From assembly GCF_000003855.2 (NCBI RefSeq), contig NW_003101662.1, positions 13,136 through 77,135 of the forward strand: a stretch of DNA of 64,000 nucleotides, in the 5' to 3' direction. Made by a program: the position numbers and the translations under genes. The notes below the pieces were generated by a model. That model worked only from the letters and a program-made list of their open reading frames with translations, did no database searches and was not told the DNA's origin. The stretch comes from Blastomyces gilchristii SLH14081. Taxonomy: Eukaryota; Ascomycota; Eurotiomycetes; Onygenales; Ajellomycetaceae. Below, piece by piece: positions 33,926 to 46,481 of the stretch (within the stretch, counting starts at the first letter, position 1; each line of letters opens with the position of its first letter).

Positions 33926-36900
33926 GATTATAAAGCTCTTTACAAGCAACAAATAATTATAATAATGTGCTAACTACATCTTCATATATCATTACACATG
34001 TTTAGATGTTTTTTATTAATTAATTGAACCTATGATTAATCTAAGATCTGAAGAGATGCCTGACTTAATAAAAGAATACATGTCTTCAAGATAAAGAAAT
34101 GAGAAAACATCAGAGCAGTAAACACAAGATCACAGATCACTGTCAACATCAATAATAAATCAGAAGATGACTCTCAGAGTATTTAAGCTGAATAAAATCA
34201 TCACAGAGAAACAGTCTGATAAGTTCAATAAATACAAAGACTCAGTTAAAGATATCAGTGAGATGTCAGATAATACAGAGAGCTTAAGTAACTGAAATAA
34301 TAATAGCTCAGTAAGTGAGAAGACTTGCATGAGACTAGAAATTACAAGACTTCAGTATAAGATTGAGTAGATAAAGACTAGTAGAGATGACTCTGCAGAT
34401 GATAAGATAAGAGTAAATCTAATAGAATATCTTCAATAAAAAGAGAAGACATCTGTTATAATAAAAGTTCTTAAAGAATTCAGAAGCTAAGTAAGACTCA
34501 TTAAAAGATTAATAGTTCTCACTGAATTCATTAACTACTTAATGTGAAGAGAGAAAATTCTTTTAACTGTAGAACAGTCTGAAACTGATGATATTCTTGA
34601 AGATAATAATCTTGATAAGAATATTATCATGAATATACAATGTTTCTGAAAAGAATACAATCTTTGATTATATAATTACATGTGATCTGTAATTATCTTA
34701 CAGATCAAGACTCATTTCACTATACTTAAGAAATTCAAGTTGTCTGCTTATACTTTATAAACTATTATAGAGAATAACTTTTCTGAGAGATCTGCTATTC
34801 ACAGAATCTGTCTGTTTAAGAAACTGATTAGTATGACTACTAAGTTAAAAGACTCAGATTATACTTTAATTGAATATCTAATTATTATAAGAACTGATTA
34901 TATTCATCTAGAATATAAGATCTCAGATGTTATATTTTTCAACAGACTGCTTACAGAAGTTAACAGAGATTGAGTCTCATTCATAAGAAATTAAATGAAT
35001 TAAATTGACAAAGATAATACTCAACTCTTAGAGAATGATTTTATAAGCCTATGTTATGATATTCTTTTACAGCTCTCTACTGCAAATGAAGTAAATACTG
35101 ATGTATCTAGAAATTCTATCAATAATATACAAGATAAGAATAAGAAAGATAAGAATAAAGAGAAAGACAATAACAAGAATAAGAACACTGAATTCAAACC
35201 TGAATGTAGAGATAATAACACAAGAACCTGCTATCATTATTAAAAGATTGATTATATTCAGACTAACTGTTGAAAGAAATATTCTGAGAAATATTCTTCA
35301 AACTTCAATATAAATAGAAATAAGAATAAAGATAAGAATGCAGAGAATACAGATACTACTTCTGTTCACAATATTATAAAGTAAGTATTTTGCATCAAAG
35401 AAAAGACCTATGTAAGTGACTAGACAGAAAAAGATATCTGAATTCTAGACTCTGAATCAGACACTCATATCACACCTCACAGAGATCTTATCATAATAAA
35501 ATCTAAGAAGGTAAAAGTAATATTGAAAATGATAGATGAAATAGTAGTCTCTGCTAAAGCTATAGAAGATACAAAGATTTCAGTGAAAGAAACAGATATG
35601 CTATTAAATAATATCTGCTATATTTCAAAGTTAGAAGTGAATCTTATGAGTATGAGTAAGCTTGTATATCAGAGTTATATCTATAAGTAGTTAATATATA
35701 AGAATAATTATATTATATTGATTATATCTTCTGACTGCATGTTCTCATTTACAGCAAGATTAAATGAGAATAATATCTATGAGATGAAAAGACTGATTAT
35801 ATACAGAGACTTGATTCAGTTTACTATACTTAATAATGATTTTGAATCTGTAAATATATTACAGATAAAAGATGACACAATATTAATACTATCTGAAAGA
35901 AATAATATAAAGATTATAGAACTTACAATGATACAATGACATTAAAAGCTAGAACATCTAAATCTTATGAATATTATAAAAATGATAGCAGATTTATATT
36001 TAGAGATGAGAATTATTAATTAATAAGCTTTATCATTCTGCAAAGTCTGTATTCAGATAAAAATAACACATTTAATCTTTATATCTATAATATAAGCTGT
36101 TAAGTCAGTAATAAGATTCTTCATTGATCTGACAGAGAGTGAAAAAACACTTTTCAACAGAAATGACACTCTCACTAGAGAAGATATAAGCTACTGATTG
36201 AGTATAACAGACAATACAATCTGTTATAGATGAGTAATTCTTATAATGAAAAAGAAAGAATCTACTACAAGATTAATGAACTTTATCACAGATATTAAGA
36301 TAATTATATAATATTAAGTTGAAACTCTACACTGAGATGATGAAGAAGAGTTTAAAAGTCAAGAACTTAAGATCTACTGTCAGAGTAAAAAAATAATGTA
36401 TAAAATGACTATATCTGATATATCACAATCAAATGACTCAGTGAAATGTATGAATTGAATAGTTATAGAAAAGACACAAAGTCTACTATTTAATAGTGAA
36501 TTAGAAAGAGATTTTTGAAGTAAAGTAATACAAGTTATAATCATGATAATTAACACATTCTCAATATTAATAAAGATATTTAAATGTAAGAAAGAAATAT
36601 CACTTATATCTTTTAAAGTATGAACTGAGATACAATCTTCTATTCATTAAATACAGAGATGAGAGTGTAAGATCTATAAGAAGAATTTAAAAGTATTGAA
36701 TAAACTCATAGATAGAATTGATAGTAAGAAATAACAGCTGATTGAATATTAAGAATTATATCAATATTATATATGAGATTCTATTACACATTGTCTTGAG
36801 ATTGTATGAGATGTCATATTTGATGAAGCTCTTGACATAGATGCAAATACATCTGTGAATACAGTGAGAGAATTCAATAAATTATCTAATAAATTGAACA

Positions 36901-38612
36901 TTCTGAATGTTAGAGAGAGATGACAGCACTACTTACTATAACACCTAGTAAAGAAAAAGTCAGATATTTTAAAGATAATTATTAATGAGAACTTAGAGAA
37001 TGTAATTGATTTAATCTATCTTCTAGATAATGAGACACAGCTTGTTATGAATGAAGAGTCTGAAAATCTTATTAATAAGAATAATTATATTCTAAGTATT
37101 CTAATAGACTGATCAACTACACTGACAGAAGTTAAAAGAAGCTCAGACTAAAACTATTAACATGAGATAATGAAAAAGAAGATTAAGATATTTGAATAGA
37201 AGAAGATATATATTATTATTAAGAAGGCTCTGAAAATGAATATTCTTATAGATAAATGAGTATATAATCAGAAATTTAATAATAAGAGAGAAATTATCTG
37301 CTTTAGAGCTCACTGAGTGATTAGAGAGTTCTTACAACAGCAGAGTATTCATTATATAAGATTATATACTGCAGTGATATCAGGGTCTACATCACACAGT
37401 CTATTCACTATATCAACTGTCAAAGAATGAAAGATCAGATCAATTGACTATATATCTGCATTTTTAAATGAGATATTGTCTCAGAACAAGATAATATTTA
37501 TACAACTACTCACAGAAATCAAGCACAGTTGTGATGAATTAGTAGAGCTTGTATGTCAGAGCTTATACAGAATGAAACAGACAGTAAGAACATGATATTT
37601 TCTTACAACAGAACACTTGATAAATCTAGAATTCAAGATCTTATCTTACAATGATAAATTTCTTTATCATTTAATTCATAAGTTATTCTTGACACTACAT
37701 GTCAATGACTGTCAAATCACAGGGCCTGAAGAGAGTGAAATTGAGTGAATTTTAATAGAAATTAGAAAAAGGTTTGAGATAAAAGAAGTTGAACAGAATA
37801 AATCTTATCTGAGAATAAAGATCAAATGTCAGAGAAATGATGATCTAGCAGTTATACAGAGTCATTATATTGAGAAGATTCTTGAAGATTTTAACATGAA
37901 TAAGATGAATTCTGCAGAGACTTCTATGATGATAGATATATAACTGAAATTTTCATCTGATGAGAATGATGAATTGAATGATAACTTTACAGCTATAAGA
38001 TATTGTCAAGAATTGAAATTATTACAGTATTTGATCTCAAGCAGCTGATCAGATCTGGCATTCACAGTCAACTATCTCTCATATTTTAACTCATATTCAC
38101 ACAAAGCATGTCGAGTAGTGTTGAAGCATGTTCTATGTTATGTCAAGAAGATGAAAAACCATGACATATTGTATAAGAAGGAGATAGAAGATGGCCTGAG
38201 TTCTGTGATATACTGTGATTTGAACTGAGTGAGGGTGAATTCTCAATACAAATCAACTATCAGCTACATTATATTGATTAATGAGTCACTGATCTCATGG
38301 CAGTTGCAGAGACAGACATCTATTACTAAATCAATTATGAAAGCTGAGTATATTGCAGCTAGTAAGACAGCTTATGAGATAATCTGATTAAATGATATGT
38401 TATATAATACTGAATTGATAAATGATGAAAAAGTGAAAATATACTCACATCTATAAGTTGATAATAAGGGAGCAATTGATCTAGCAAAGGAAGAATTCTT
38501 AACATGAAGATTGCATCACATTAAGATTAGATATCATATTCTCTACAATTTGATTGAAAAAGGGGAAATCATGATGGAACATGTTGATTCTACAGTGAAC
38601 ATAGCTGATGAC

Positions 38613-39080
38613 TGACAACGAACTGGCCAACCGCAACACCACGAACTCGCTCGATTTTTCGAATAAGAACCCGCCGATAGATCCATCGAAAAGCCCTCGA
38701 TCATACGAGCATTTTGACCCCATCGCCGACTGCATACCCCGTGTGGTGGTGGAGTTATCCAGCCAAACGTGAACCAGACGTCGTTCGGAACTCCTGCGTG
38801 GGATTATCCCCCATTCTCCCCTACCACACCACAACCCCGGGCCAAATTGCCATACAAATTGTAAGGTGAAGAGACCTAGCTGCATGCACCAATCTTCTCG
38901 ATTTTGGAAGATCCCCGATCTGTAGTTGTGGAGATATCTGAGGAGCGACCTCCGCGAAAACCCTGTCCATCTTTGATGTTCCAAAACACCAACGCCAAGT
39001 CCCACCCTCGTACCGCCCTTCTCAATCTGGCCCATCCCCGGCAGAAAAATACAAAACGATACCTTGACAATAATATCAAG
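38613..39080 (+). other. Un-RIPped foreign-looking segment at the LINE 5' end
   Basis: About 470 bp of normal GC content with many CpGs inside an otherwise AT-rich LINE, inside the target duplication. On the plus strand it opens with a 52-codon stretch without stops (D-N-E-L-A-N-R-N-T-T-N-S onward, 38,614-38,769) ending in TGA. The minus strand has a 199-codon open frame that runs on into copia RNase H and is therefore a by-product. I do not recognise a protein. It could be a captured host transcript or a low-copy 5' leader. Confidence 0.65.
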
Positions 39081-40104
39081 CACATAATCAATGAACAATG
39101 AGTCAACAGCACATCAACAACTATAAAATCAGTATATCCCAAGGTCTGACTGAGCCTTTGATCCCTGCACAGTGAGATATATTAAATCTAGTTTTAATAT
39201 CTCAATATTCAATAGATTCTGCAAGAGATTGAGAACAGCAACACTAGATTTCTATTGAATTTAAGAATTAACTCTATATTGATATAATCATTGACAAAGT
39301 CTTCTATTTTGAGATATAAATAATCAGTTCCTCTACATTCTGCTGACAATATTTATATTATTATATAGAAACAGACTTATATTCTCTATAATATCAAGAC
39401 TCTGAAGAGAAAAAGTCTTGATAGAGAGTATACAGTAGTGTATATCTTAGCAGTTTCTATCTCATTCTTCTACAGCAGTCAATGCATAAAAAAAAAAGAT
39501 CTTAGAAATAGTTTTTTACTTCTCTTGAAAAAGTAAGATGTTTTTCTCTGAGTTTTATACAATATTCTTACAAAGAATTAAAAACAGAGCTGTTTTCTAT
39601 CATAATTTCATATTCTTTTAAGTAAGAATTACTTTTTCAGTGACTGAAGAGCTTTTATTAATACTTAATTCTTTTTTACACTCTTTATTAACTGATTTGA
39701 GTTGTACACTTGTTGTGTGAGAAGAATTGAATAATTTAGAATAAAATTGAATAGTTTTAATCAATTTCTCTGCAAAAAATTGATTTATTTTTTGTCAGTT
39801 TTTCTCTCAAAAACTGTCATATTATCTGATTTATTATCAATTGATATCATACTTTTTCTCACTGTATCTCAAGAAAGAGATTGTAAAGATTTTATTGATT
39901 TATCTTAAAAATCAATTTTAGTTTATTAGATTCTCTTCAAAAATCTAACCTAGTTACTGAACTAGTGTGAAAAAAATCAGATATTTTATACATAAAAGTC
40001 TTTTATTCTTCTTTTAAAACAGTCTGATCAACTTTTCAATTGAAAACAGACTTAGAAATATCTCAATTGAAACAGTCTAATCAACTTTTCATTGAGTGAA
40101 AACA

Positions 40105-41707
40105 ATGAGTTTAAAAATACACTTAGTTGATATGAAAAAAGATGCTTTCTCAAATACTATTTCTGAGATTGAAATTCTGAAGAGAAGAAAGAAAGAAGAA
40201 ATAGAGAAATAACAAGTTCTTGAAATACAGAAACTTGAAAAAGTAAGCAAGATTCTTGAAAAGCAGTGTCTGAGTGAGATGAATAAAGAAGTTCTGTTAA
40301 TTCTTCATACTCAGACTAGACAACTACAGAAGATGATCAAGTTCAAACTTAGAATCTCAAACACAGTTCAAAAAACATTGAAAATTCCTAGTATAATCAC
40401 TGACTCTTTATCTTACTCTTCTTTGTTCTTTTTTTCTACTTCTTCTTCTTTTTTGAATCAGAAGAAAATATATGCTCAAGCAGCTGAATCTGCTATCTCT
40501 AAATCTGCTGTCTCAAAACCTGCTCAAAATTCTGAGAAAACTGAGAAGAATACTGCTCATGCCTCTATTCATAGAAAAGTGAAAAAGAAAATGTAAAAAG
40601 AGAAAAACTTTCAAATCTTCAGAAATAGAAGACTTATTCTCAAAGTCTCAAACCAGGATATTCTGCAAAGAAACAAGCTAAACTCAAATCTCATTTTCAG
40701 AATCAGAAATAAAATTAATCAGCAGTTCTTTTCTCAGTTGATGACTGATATTGAAGTTCAAAAATCAGTTATAGCTTCAATTGAGCTATTATTCTTTGAA
40801 AACTTCATCATTCTGATTACAATGCCTGAATTCAGTACTGAATTTCTTATTCAGAATGAGAATCTCTGAAAGTCAGCAGTAGAATCTTTATTAAACACAA
40901 TAATTCTATCTGAAAGAGATGAAAAGTGAAATAAATTCATTCTTTATAATATTTCAGTTGAAATTTTTGACTGTGAAGAAGAAATGCTACTTCTCAAAAA
41001 TGAATTGAAAGAATATAACTCTATTCAACTGAGAAAGAAGTCTGTATGACTAAATTCAATTAAGTTCAGATAAAGCAGGAGAAATGCCTCTATTCTAGTA
41101 TATATAAAAACACTTGAACAGTCAAAGATCTCTGAAGTAAGAGTAGCAGGTTTGAAAATGAGAGTTCATGAATACAAAGACTCAAGAATGAATCTCAAAG
41201 CTCAAACACAGTGTTCAAACTATCAAAGATATAAACACTTTACAATCTCATATTTTAGAGACTTAAAATGTGCATTCTGTGCCAGAGATCACAAAACTAG
41301 TGAGCATAAATATGAAACATGCTTAAAAAGAGATGAAATTTATCAATATACTCTGCTTAAGTGCTCTAATTACAAAGAAAAACATGTATCTAGTTCAAAA
41401 GAATGTATATTTACTTCTAGAACTTAAAAGAACTGAAGAAAAGATAAAGCTCAAAGTCAATCTAGAACTGAAGAGAAGAGTCAAGTCAGTAGACTTATAA
41501 TTACAAGCTTAAAAAGAAGAAACTCTTAACTATCTCAATCTTCAAACTCTAATTCTTCAGCTAAATGTAAACAGAATTTGAATTCTCAAACTTCTGTTAA
41601 GATTAGAGAATTGAGAAATGACTCTGATATTAAACTAGATATAATGTAAACAGTTGAGATTTCTACTTTTAAGAATAGTTATAATCTACTATCTGATGAT
41701 AGTGATT
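40105..41707 (+). pseudogene. LINE ORF1 (gag-like, zinc knuckles), copy 2
   Basis: From ATG 40,105 a lysine/glutamate-rich, probably coiled-coil region (40,160-40,360) is followed by a Ser/Ala/Lys-rich part. A cluster of CCHC-type zinc knuckles lies at about 41,205-41,400 (paired C-x2-C motifs with following His and Cys, some lost by RIP). This is the normal layout of ORF1 in Tad-like LINEs, an RNA-binding protein. It is interrupted by several stops; the open pieces are 105 and 91 codons. Confidence 0.8.
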
Positions 41708-41879
41708 AGATTCTACTCTTCTCTCTTTTAGTATGAATATACAATAAAAACAATAAAAAAAGTTTAAAAACTCTTCAAAAATCACATTTATTTAAAATAA
41801 TGTGAATAGAAACTCAAATTGTATTTATTCTTGTCTTCAAATTGTATTTGAATAAAAAGTTGATTTTATACTACTTCAG

Positions 41880-44800
41880 GAGCTGGATTTTGATGCTGAG
41901 TAAAAATATGTTATTTCTCATTCAAGCTACTACTGCTTTTTACCTCAAAAGTCTGAGATAAAGTCAAGAGTAGTAATCTATGAAAGAAAGAGATCAAGAT
42001 ATCAATTTAATCTAAGATTTAATATTATATCTGACTTTGATATTCTGGTGAGTGATATTATAGATAAAGAAAATGAGTTTAATACTATACAGCTCAAAAA
42101 TATCTATAATGAAAAGTTATTAAAGAAAAATAATAATATCTGAATAATTAATAGAGAATTTCTGAACATAACTTCATCAAGAAACTCTATAATTGTAGAA
42201 GATTTCAATGCATATCATCTCTGATGAAATTCAGAATGCAAGAGAGCAGTGAGAGCTGATAATCTAGTTAAATGAATCTTTGAGTATTCAATAGATTTGA
42301 TTAATAAGTCTGATTAATAAACATTCTTTAGAAAAGATATGAAACAGAAATCTATTATAGATCTAATCTTCATATCATAAAATCTAATGAAAAGAAGACT
42401 TGTAAACTGATTTATTAATTCAAATAAGACATTATGATCAGATCATGAGATTATTCAATTTGAGATTGAACTGAGTAAAAAATAAATGAGTGAAAATCCT
42501 CTTCTCTCTAATCAGTTTAACTTTGAAAAAGCTGATTGAAAAGCAGTTGAAGAAAGTATAAAACTGTTAAAATCTGAAAGACAGAATGAGCTATATTGAA
42601 ATTCTGATCAAGATATCTCAAATGAAATGCTTAAGAATAGAGTGAAGCTTATTACATCTATTATTCTAATAAGTGTGAGAGATAATATTTCAAAGAGAAA
42701 ATCTTCTGAGTATTTAAAACCTTGATGAAATGAGAATATCTTATCTAAAAGAAAAGAATTAGCTACTGCTAGAAGAGATTGAAAGAATGATGTAATATCT
42801 GATAAAGAGTTCAAAGCTATCAGAAATGAATATTTTTCAGATATTAAAAAAGCTAAAACAGACTGCTGAAATAAATTTCTTGAAGAAGTATAAGAAAAGA
42901 AAGTTTTTAAAACTTTTAACTATACTAAAATAAGAAGTGTAGCAAAACTTTCAACCTTAGAATATAAGTTTCAGAATGAATCATATACAGCAAACTCTTT
43001 TGAGAAAAAATGTCAAGCTTTTATAAGAACTCTCTTTCAATACTCATCAGATTCAGATTCAGAGAAAAAGAATATATTACTTTTCAACTATATTGATAAA
43101 AATAACTGAGAATGACCTGATCTTACTCAAGATAAATTAGAGTCAGTTATTTTCTCAAGTTCAGTTAAGACTGCTGCAGAGCCTGATTTAATTAATTACT
43201 TAATTATTTAAAATATATACTTCTACTTAAAGAATGAATATTTTGAGCTCTTTTTCAATCTCTTGAAAAATGAATATTATTCTGAATGCTGAAGAGAAGC
43301 TACTGAAGTGATTCTTATAAAGCCTAATAGAAAAACTTCAATTTCTAAGTCATATAAAGTAATATCTCTATTGAACTGTCTAGAAAAGGTTTTAGAAAAG
43401 ATAGTAGCTACTCAACTATCTTTTATAAGCTCTGTCAGTAATTCTCTTTTATTCAGTGAATAAATGAGAGATAGAAAACAGTGTTCTGCAATTGACACTG
43501 TTCTCTCAGTTATTCATGATATTTAAATAGCAAAGTATGAAGATCTGGTCTCAACTGCAGTTTTTATTGATATAAAAGAAGCATTTGATCATATTTCAAA
43601 GTCAAAGCTAATTCAGACATTGAAGATGTTAAAACTATCACTTTCTCTAATAAAATGAGTTAACTGTTTTATATCTAAAAGAATTATATAACTTTTCTTT
43701 GATGAAATGAAATAAGATAAGACTGAGATAAAAATAGAAGTATCATAAGAATTTTCAATCTCACTTATTTTATTTATAATATACACTGCATATCTATTCA
43801 AGAATAGAAATATAAGAATAGTGAGATCTCTGAGTTATATGAATAATATTGATCTAGTTTATAGCTTAAAAACTATCAAAGAGAATTTAAAAGTGATTGA
43901 AGAAGCTGTAAAGAAAATCTTTGTTAAAGCAGATATCAATTAAATTCAATTTAATATGAATAAAACTGAGTTAATTCATTTCTTTTCTAGATTCAATGAG
44001 AAAGAACTGTCTCTATCTCTTTTAAATAGAGAGATTAAACTCAGTGTAAATATTAAATAATTAGAAGTATAATTAAACTCTAAGTTGAACTTTAAATATC
44101 ATATTTAACAAAGAACTGTTAAGACAGAAAGATTATTAAACAACATAATCAGACTATTAAATACAGAGAGAGATCTATTCTTCCAGGCTATGAGATAGTT
44201 ATATATAGCCTGTATTACATCAGTAGCTGATTATGAAGTTTAAGTTTAATAAAATAATTAAGAGAATTTCACTGAACTCTTTCAAAGTCTGTAAAACAGA
44301 GCCTTGAGAAGAATTCTGAAAGTATTTAAATCATCTTCTATTAAAGTAATGAAAATTGAAGCTTTAATTCCTTCTTCTACTATTAGATTTGAAAAGGTCT
44401 GTATGAACTATGCTCTGAGAGTTATAAAGATGAGCTTAAATTATATAATCAGAGAAAGAGTCTTGTCTTCATTTCTATCAATTAACTCTGAAAATGAACT
44501 GAATTGAAATAGATTTCTTGATTGAAATGAAAATAATTCTTTAAAGAAAATATCTTCTCAACTTTACAGACTATACTCTCTGATTAAAAATCAATATTCT
44601 TCTTTAAATATTGAAAAAGTGAATCATGAGAAGTTATCTCTCTGAAGAGAAAAGCTTGAATCTCTTATAGACTTATAAATAAGTGAACTATCAAAAGAGA
44701 AAGAATATAAACAGTATTTGAAGAGAATTTCTATAATCAATATAAAAGACTCTATTCTGATTTATTCAGATGACTCAAAGAATGAGAATCTGAATAGATT

Positions 44801-45700
44801 AGATACAGACATTGCTTATACTGAAGATAATATCAATTTTATCTCAGATTTCTGAAATCTAGACTGTGAATCTGAAGTCTTTGATACTGAACTATTTATA
44901 ATAGTGAAAGCTTTCAAACTCATAGAAATAAAATCTTATAAAAGAGGAAATAGTTTGAAAGAGATATAAATATTCTCTAATAGTCAAGCTGCTTTAAAAA
45001 GACTTAGAAATAGTCAGATTTATAATAATCAAATGAATCTTGAACTGATCTTAAACTCTGTTTTGAAAATTCAAAAGAGAAGAATATCAAAGCTGATAAT
45101 TCATTTACACTGAGTTCCTGCTTATATGAATATTTATGATAATGAATTGACTGATTCAGCTGTAAAAAAGAGTGCAGAATTAAGCAGATCTATGTAAAAA
45201 GTTATATTCTGATCTTTTATAAAGAGAAAAATAAAAGAATCTTATTTAGATAAGTGAAATGAAAGCTGACAGAAATAAAAGAAGAGTATACATTATTCAA
45301 GATTTAAAACAAAACCTAAGTAAAAATCTTATTCAATTAAATGTAAAAAGAAAATATTCTCATCTATAATACAGCTGAAACTAGAATATAACTATTTCAA
45401 ATCTTATATACAAAGATTTAATGATAGATTTGACTCAATAGAATACTCATTCTGCAATGTAAATGAGAATTCTAAGTATATTGTAATACACTATATATTA
45501 TACAATAGTCTCAGAGTCAGATTGAAAGAGAAGTATAATCTAAATCAATTAAATATAAGATTCTTATTCTTAACTGAGACAGGAATTAAATATTTAATAG
45601 ACTTTCTATCAGAAACTTAAGCAGCTATAAGAAAATGACTAAATTCAGAATTATCTGAATATGAAGAGGAGAAAATTAATCAGATATAGTCTGTTAAAAC
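41880..45700 (+). pseudogene. LINE ORF2 (endonuclease-RT-RNase H), copy 2
   Basis: Same order as copy 1: APE endonuclease at about 42,180-42,480 (V-E-D-F-N-A-Y-H near 42,195; S-D-H-E-I-I near 42,440); RT at about 43,130-44,090 with F-I-D-I-K-E-A-F near 43,565 and the catalytic box near 43,840 mutated to Y-M-N-N; RNase H at about 44,755-45,200 with D-T-E-L-F near 44,885 and a histidine-containing block near 45,100. Many stops. Better preserved at the endonuclease than copy 1. Confidence 0.87.
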
Positions 45701-46156
45701 AGCTATATACTATCTTTTAATAATTTGTTTTATTACAGTCTTTCTTTACTTTATCTTTTTCTTTCAATTTCTTTCTGTCTATCTATTTAATATATCTATC
45801 TTTAAGACTGTATTCTCTTTTCCTTTGTCATGATATTGTTAAATGATTTCAAAGTATCAGAAGATGTTAAAACACTGCAATTTGTAAACAGTTTTTATAT
45901 TCTGAGCTGGAATTTTCTGATTTTGCATATCTGAAATTGATGAATGTATAATAGTTAACTTTACAGATATAGGAAAAACTCTGAGAACTAAAAGTTCTCA
46001 GGTAGATGTCATAGTCTCTGACTGTATACATCTATAATTGAAGAATAATAATAATAATAATAATAGCTGATGACCTCACCAAGCCACTGGCGAAGCCTGC
46101 ATTTGAAGATTTTATCAAAAGGGTTGGCATTCAGGAAATTGAGAAGAAGGAATAAT

Positions 46157-46360
46157 TGAATGATAATGATGATACAGTGAATCAATGGATTTTGCATGTA
46201 TTTCTTGATTTTTACAGTTATTGCTGTACAGACACCTTTCCTAATGAGGAAATCAGGGTCTGATTCATGTAATTAATTATTATTGCATTTTTGAAAGATT
46301 TGAGGATGGGGGAGGCCCCGGGTGGCGGCTTATTATAGGCCACGGTGTAGCAAGGGGGGG
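46157..46360 (+). other. Copia-2 3' non-coding region and polypurine tract
   Basis: About 200 bp between the end of pol and the 3' LTR, of normal composition. It ends in the polypurine tract CAAGGGGGGG at 46,351-46,360, where plus-strand DNA synthesis would be primed. Confidence 0.75.
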
Positions 46361-46476
46361 TGTTGGTGATTACTACACCTACCCTAGTCACGTGCCACCC
46401 CAACCTATCCATTTAGTGTAACTCGCGTAGATAGATTACACACAACACAACACAACAACGTTATCATCCTCCAAGA
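46361..46476 (+). repeat. Copia-2 3' LTR (unmutated)
   Basis: 116 bp, beginning TGTTGGTGATTACTACACC and ending CCTCCAAGA. It is preceded directly by a polypurine tract CAAGGGGGGG (46,351-46,360). It contains CACGTG at 46,389-46,394. It shows no sign of RIP. Confidence 0.92.
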
Positions 46477-46481
46477 CAAAC

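Larger units (their letters stand above)
27900..46062. other. AT-rich, RIP-degraded repeat block 2
   Basis: Same composition as block 1 and made of copia-1, copia-2 and LINE copy 2. Two parts are spared: a GC-rich island at about 38,613-39,080, and everything from 46,063 on, where composition changes within a few bases at the LINE tail. The 33,223-33,807 stretch between the two copia elements is AT-rich, non-coding and not assignable. Confidence 0.9.
38613..46062 (+). mobile_element. LINE copy 2, full-length insertion with chimeric 5' end
   Basis: 7,450 bp flanked by the 12-bp duplication ATAGCTGATGAC (38,601-38,612 and 46,063-46,074). It contains a GC-rich 5' segment (38,613-about 39,080), an AT-rich leader, ORF1, ORF2, a 3' untranslated region shared with copy 1 and the tRNA-headed element, and an AAT tail (46,043-46,062). 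It lies within the RNase H end of copia-2. It is the only copy here with both ends, so it defines the element. Confidence 0.92.
34050..46156 (+). pseudogene. copia-2 gag-pol, RIP-damaged, 3' end intact
   Basis: Gag lies at about 34,100-35,390, with a zinc knuckle near 35,225-35,270 that has lost one Cys and the His. RT lies at about 37,300-37,900 (the catalytic stretch near 37,695 has L-H-V-N-D-C). RNase H lies at about 38,210-38,612 (A-E-Y-I-A-A-S, V-D-N-K-G-A-I-D-L-A). The frame stops inside N-I-A-D-D at the LINE insertion (38,612) and resumes at 46,063 with I-A-D-D-L-T-K-P-L-A-K-P, continuing to a TAA at about 46,156. The last 30 codons are undamaged. The rest contains many stops. Confidence 0.88.
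33813..46476 (+). mobile_element. Ty1/copia retrotransposon 2, split by a LINE
   Basis: Plus strand. Left LTR 33,813-33,925, right LTR 46,361-46,476, flanked by CAAAC (33,808-33,812 and 46,477-46,481). Without the 7.45-kb LINE and its 12-bp duplication it would be about 5.2 kb, the same size as copia-1. The left 4.8 kb is heavily mutated, while the last 411 bp (46,066-46,476) is not. It belongs to another family than copia-1: the LTRs share only the TGTTG start. Confidence 0.92.

Noticed and set aside
38499..39098. 199-codon open frame on the minus strand over the GC-rich LINE segment
   Set aside because: It runs antisense from the LINE leader straight into copia RNase H sequence, across an insertion junction, so it cannot be an evolved gene.
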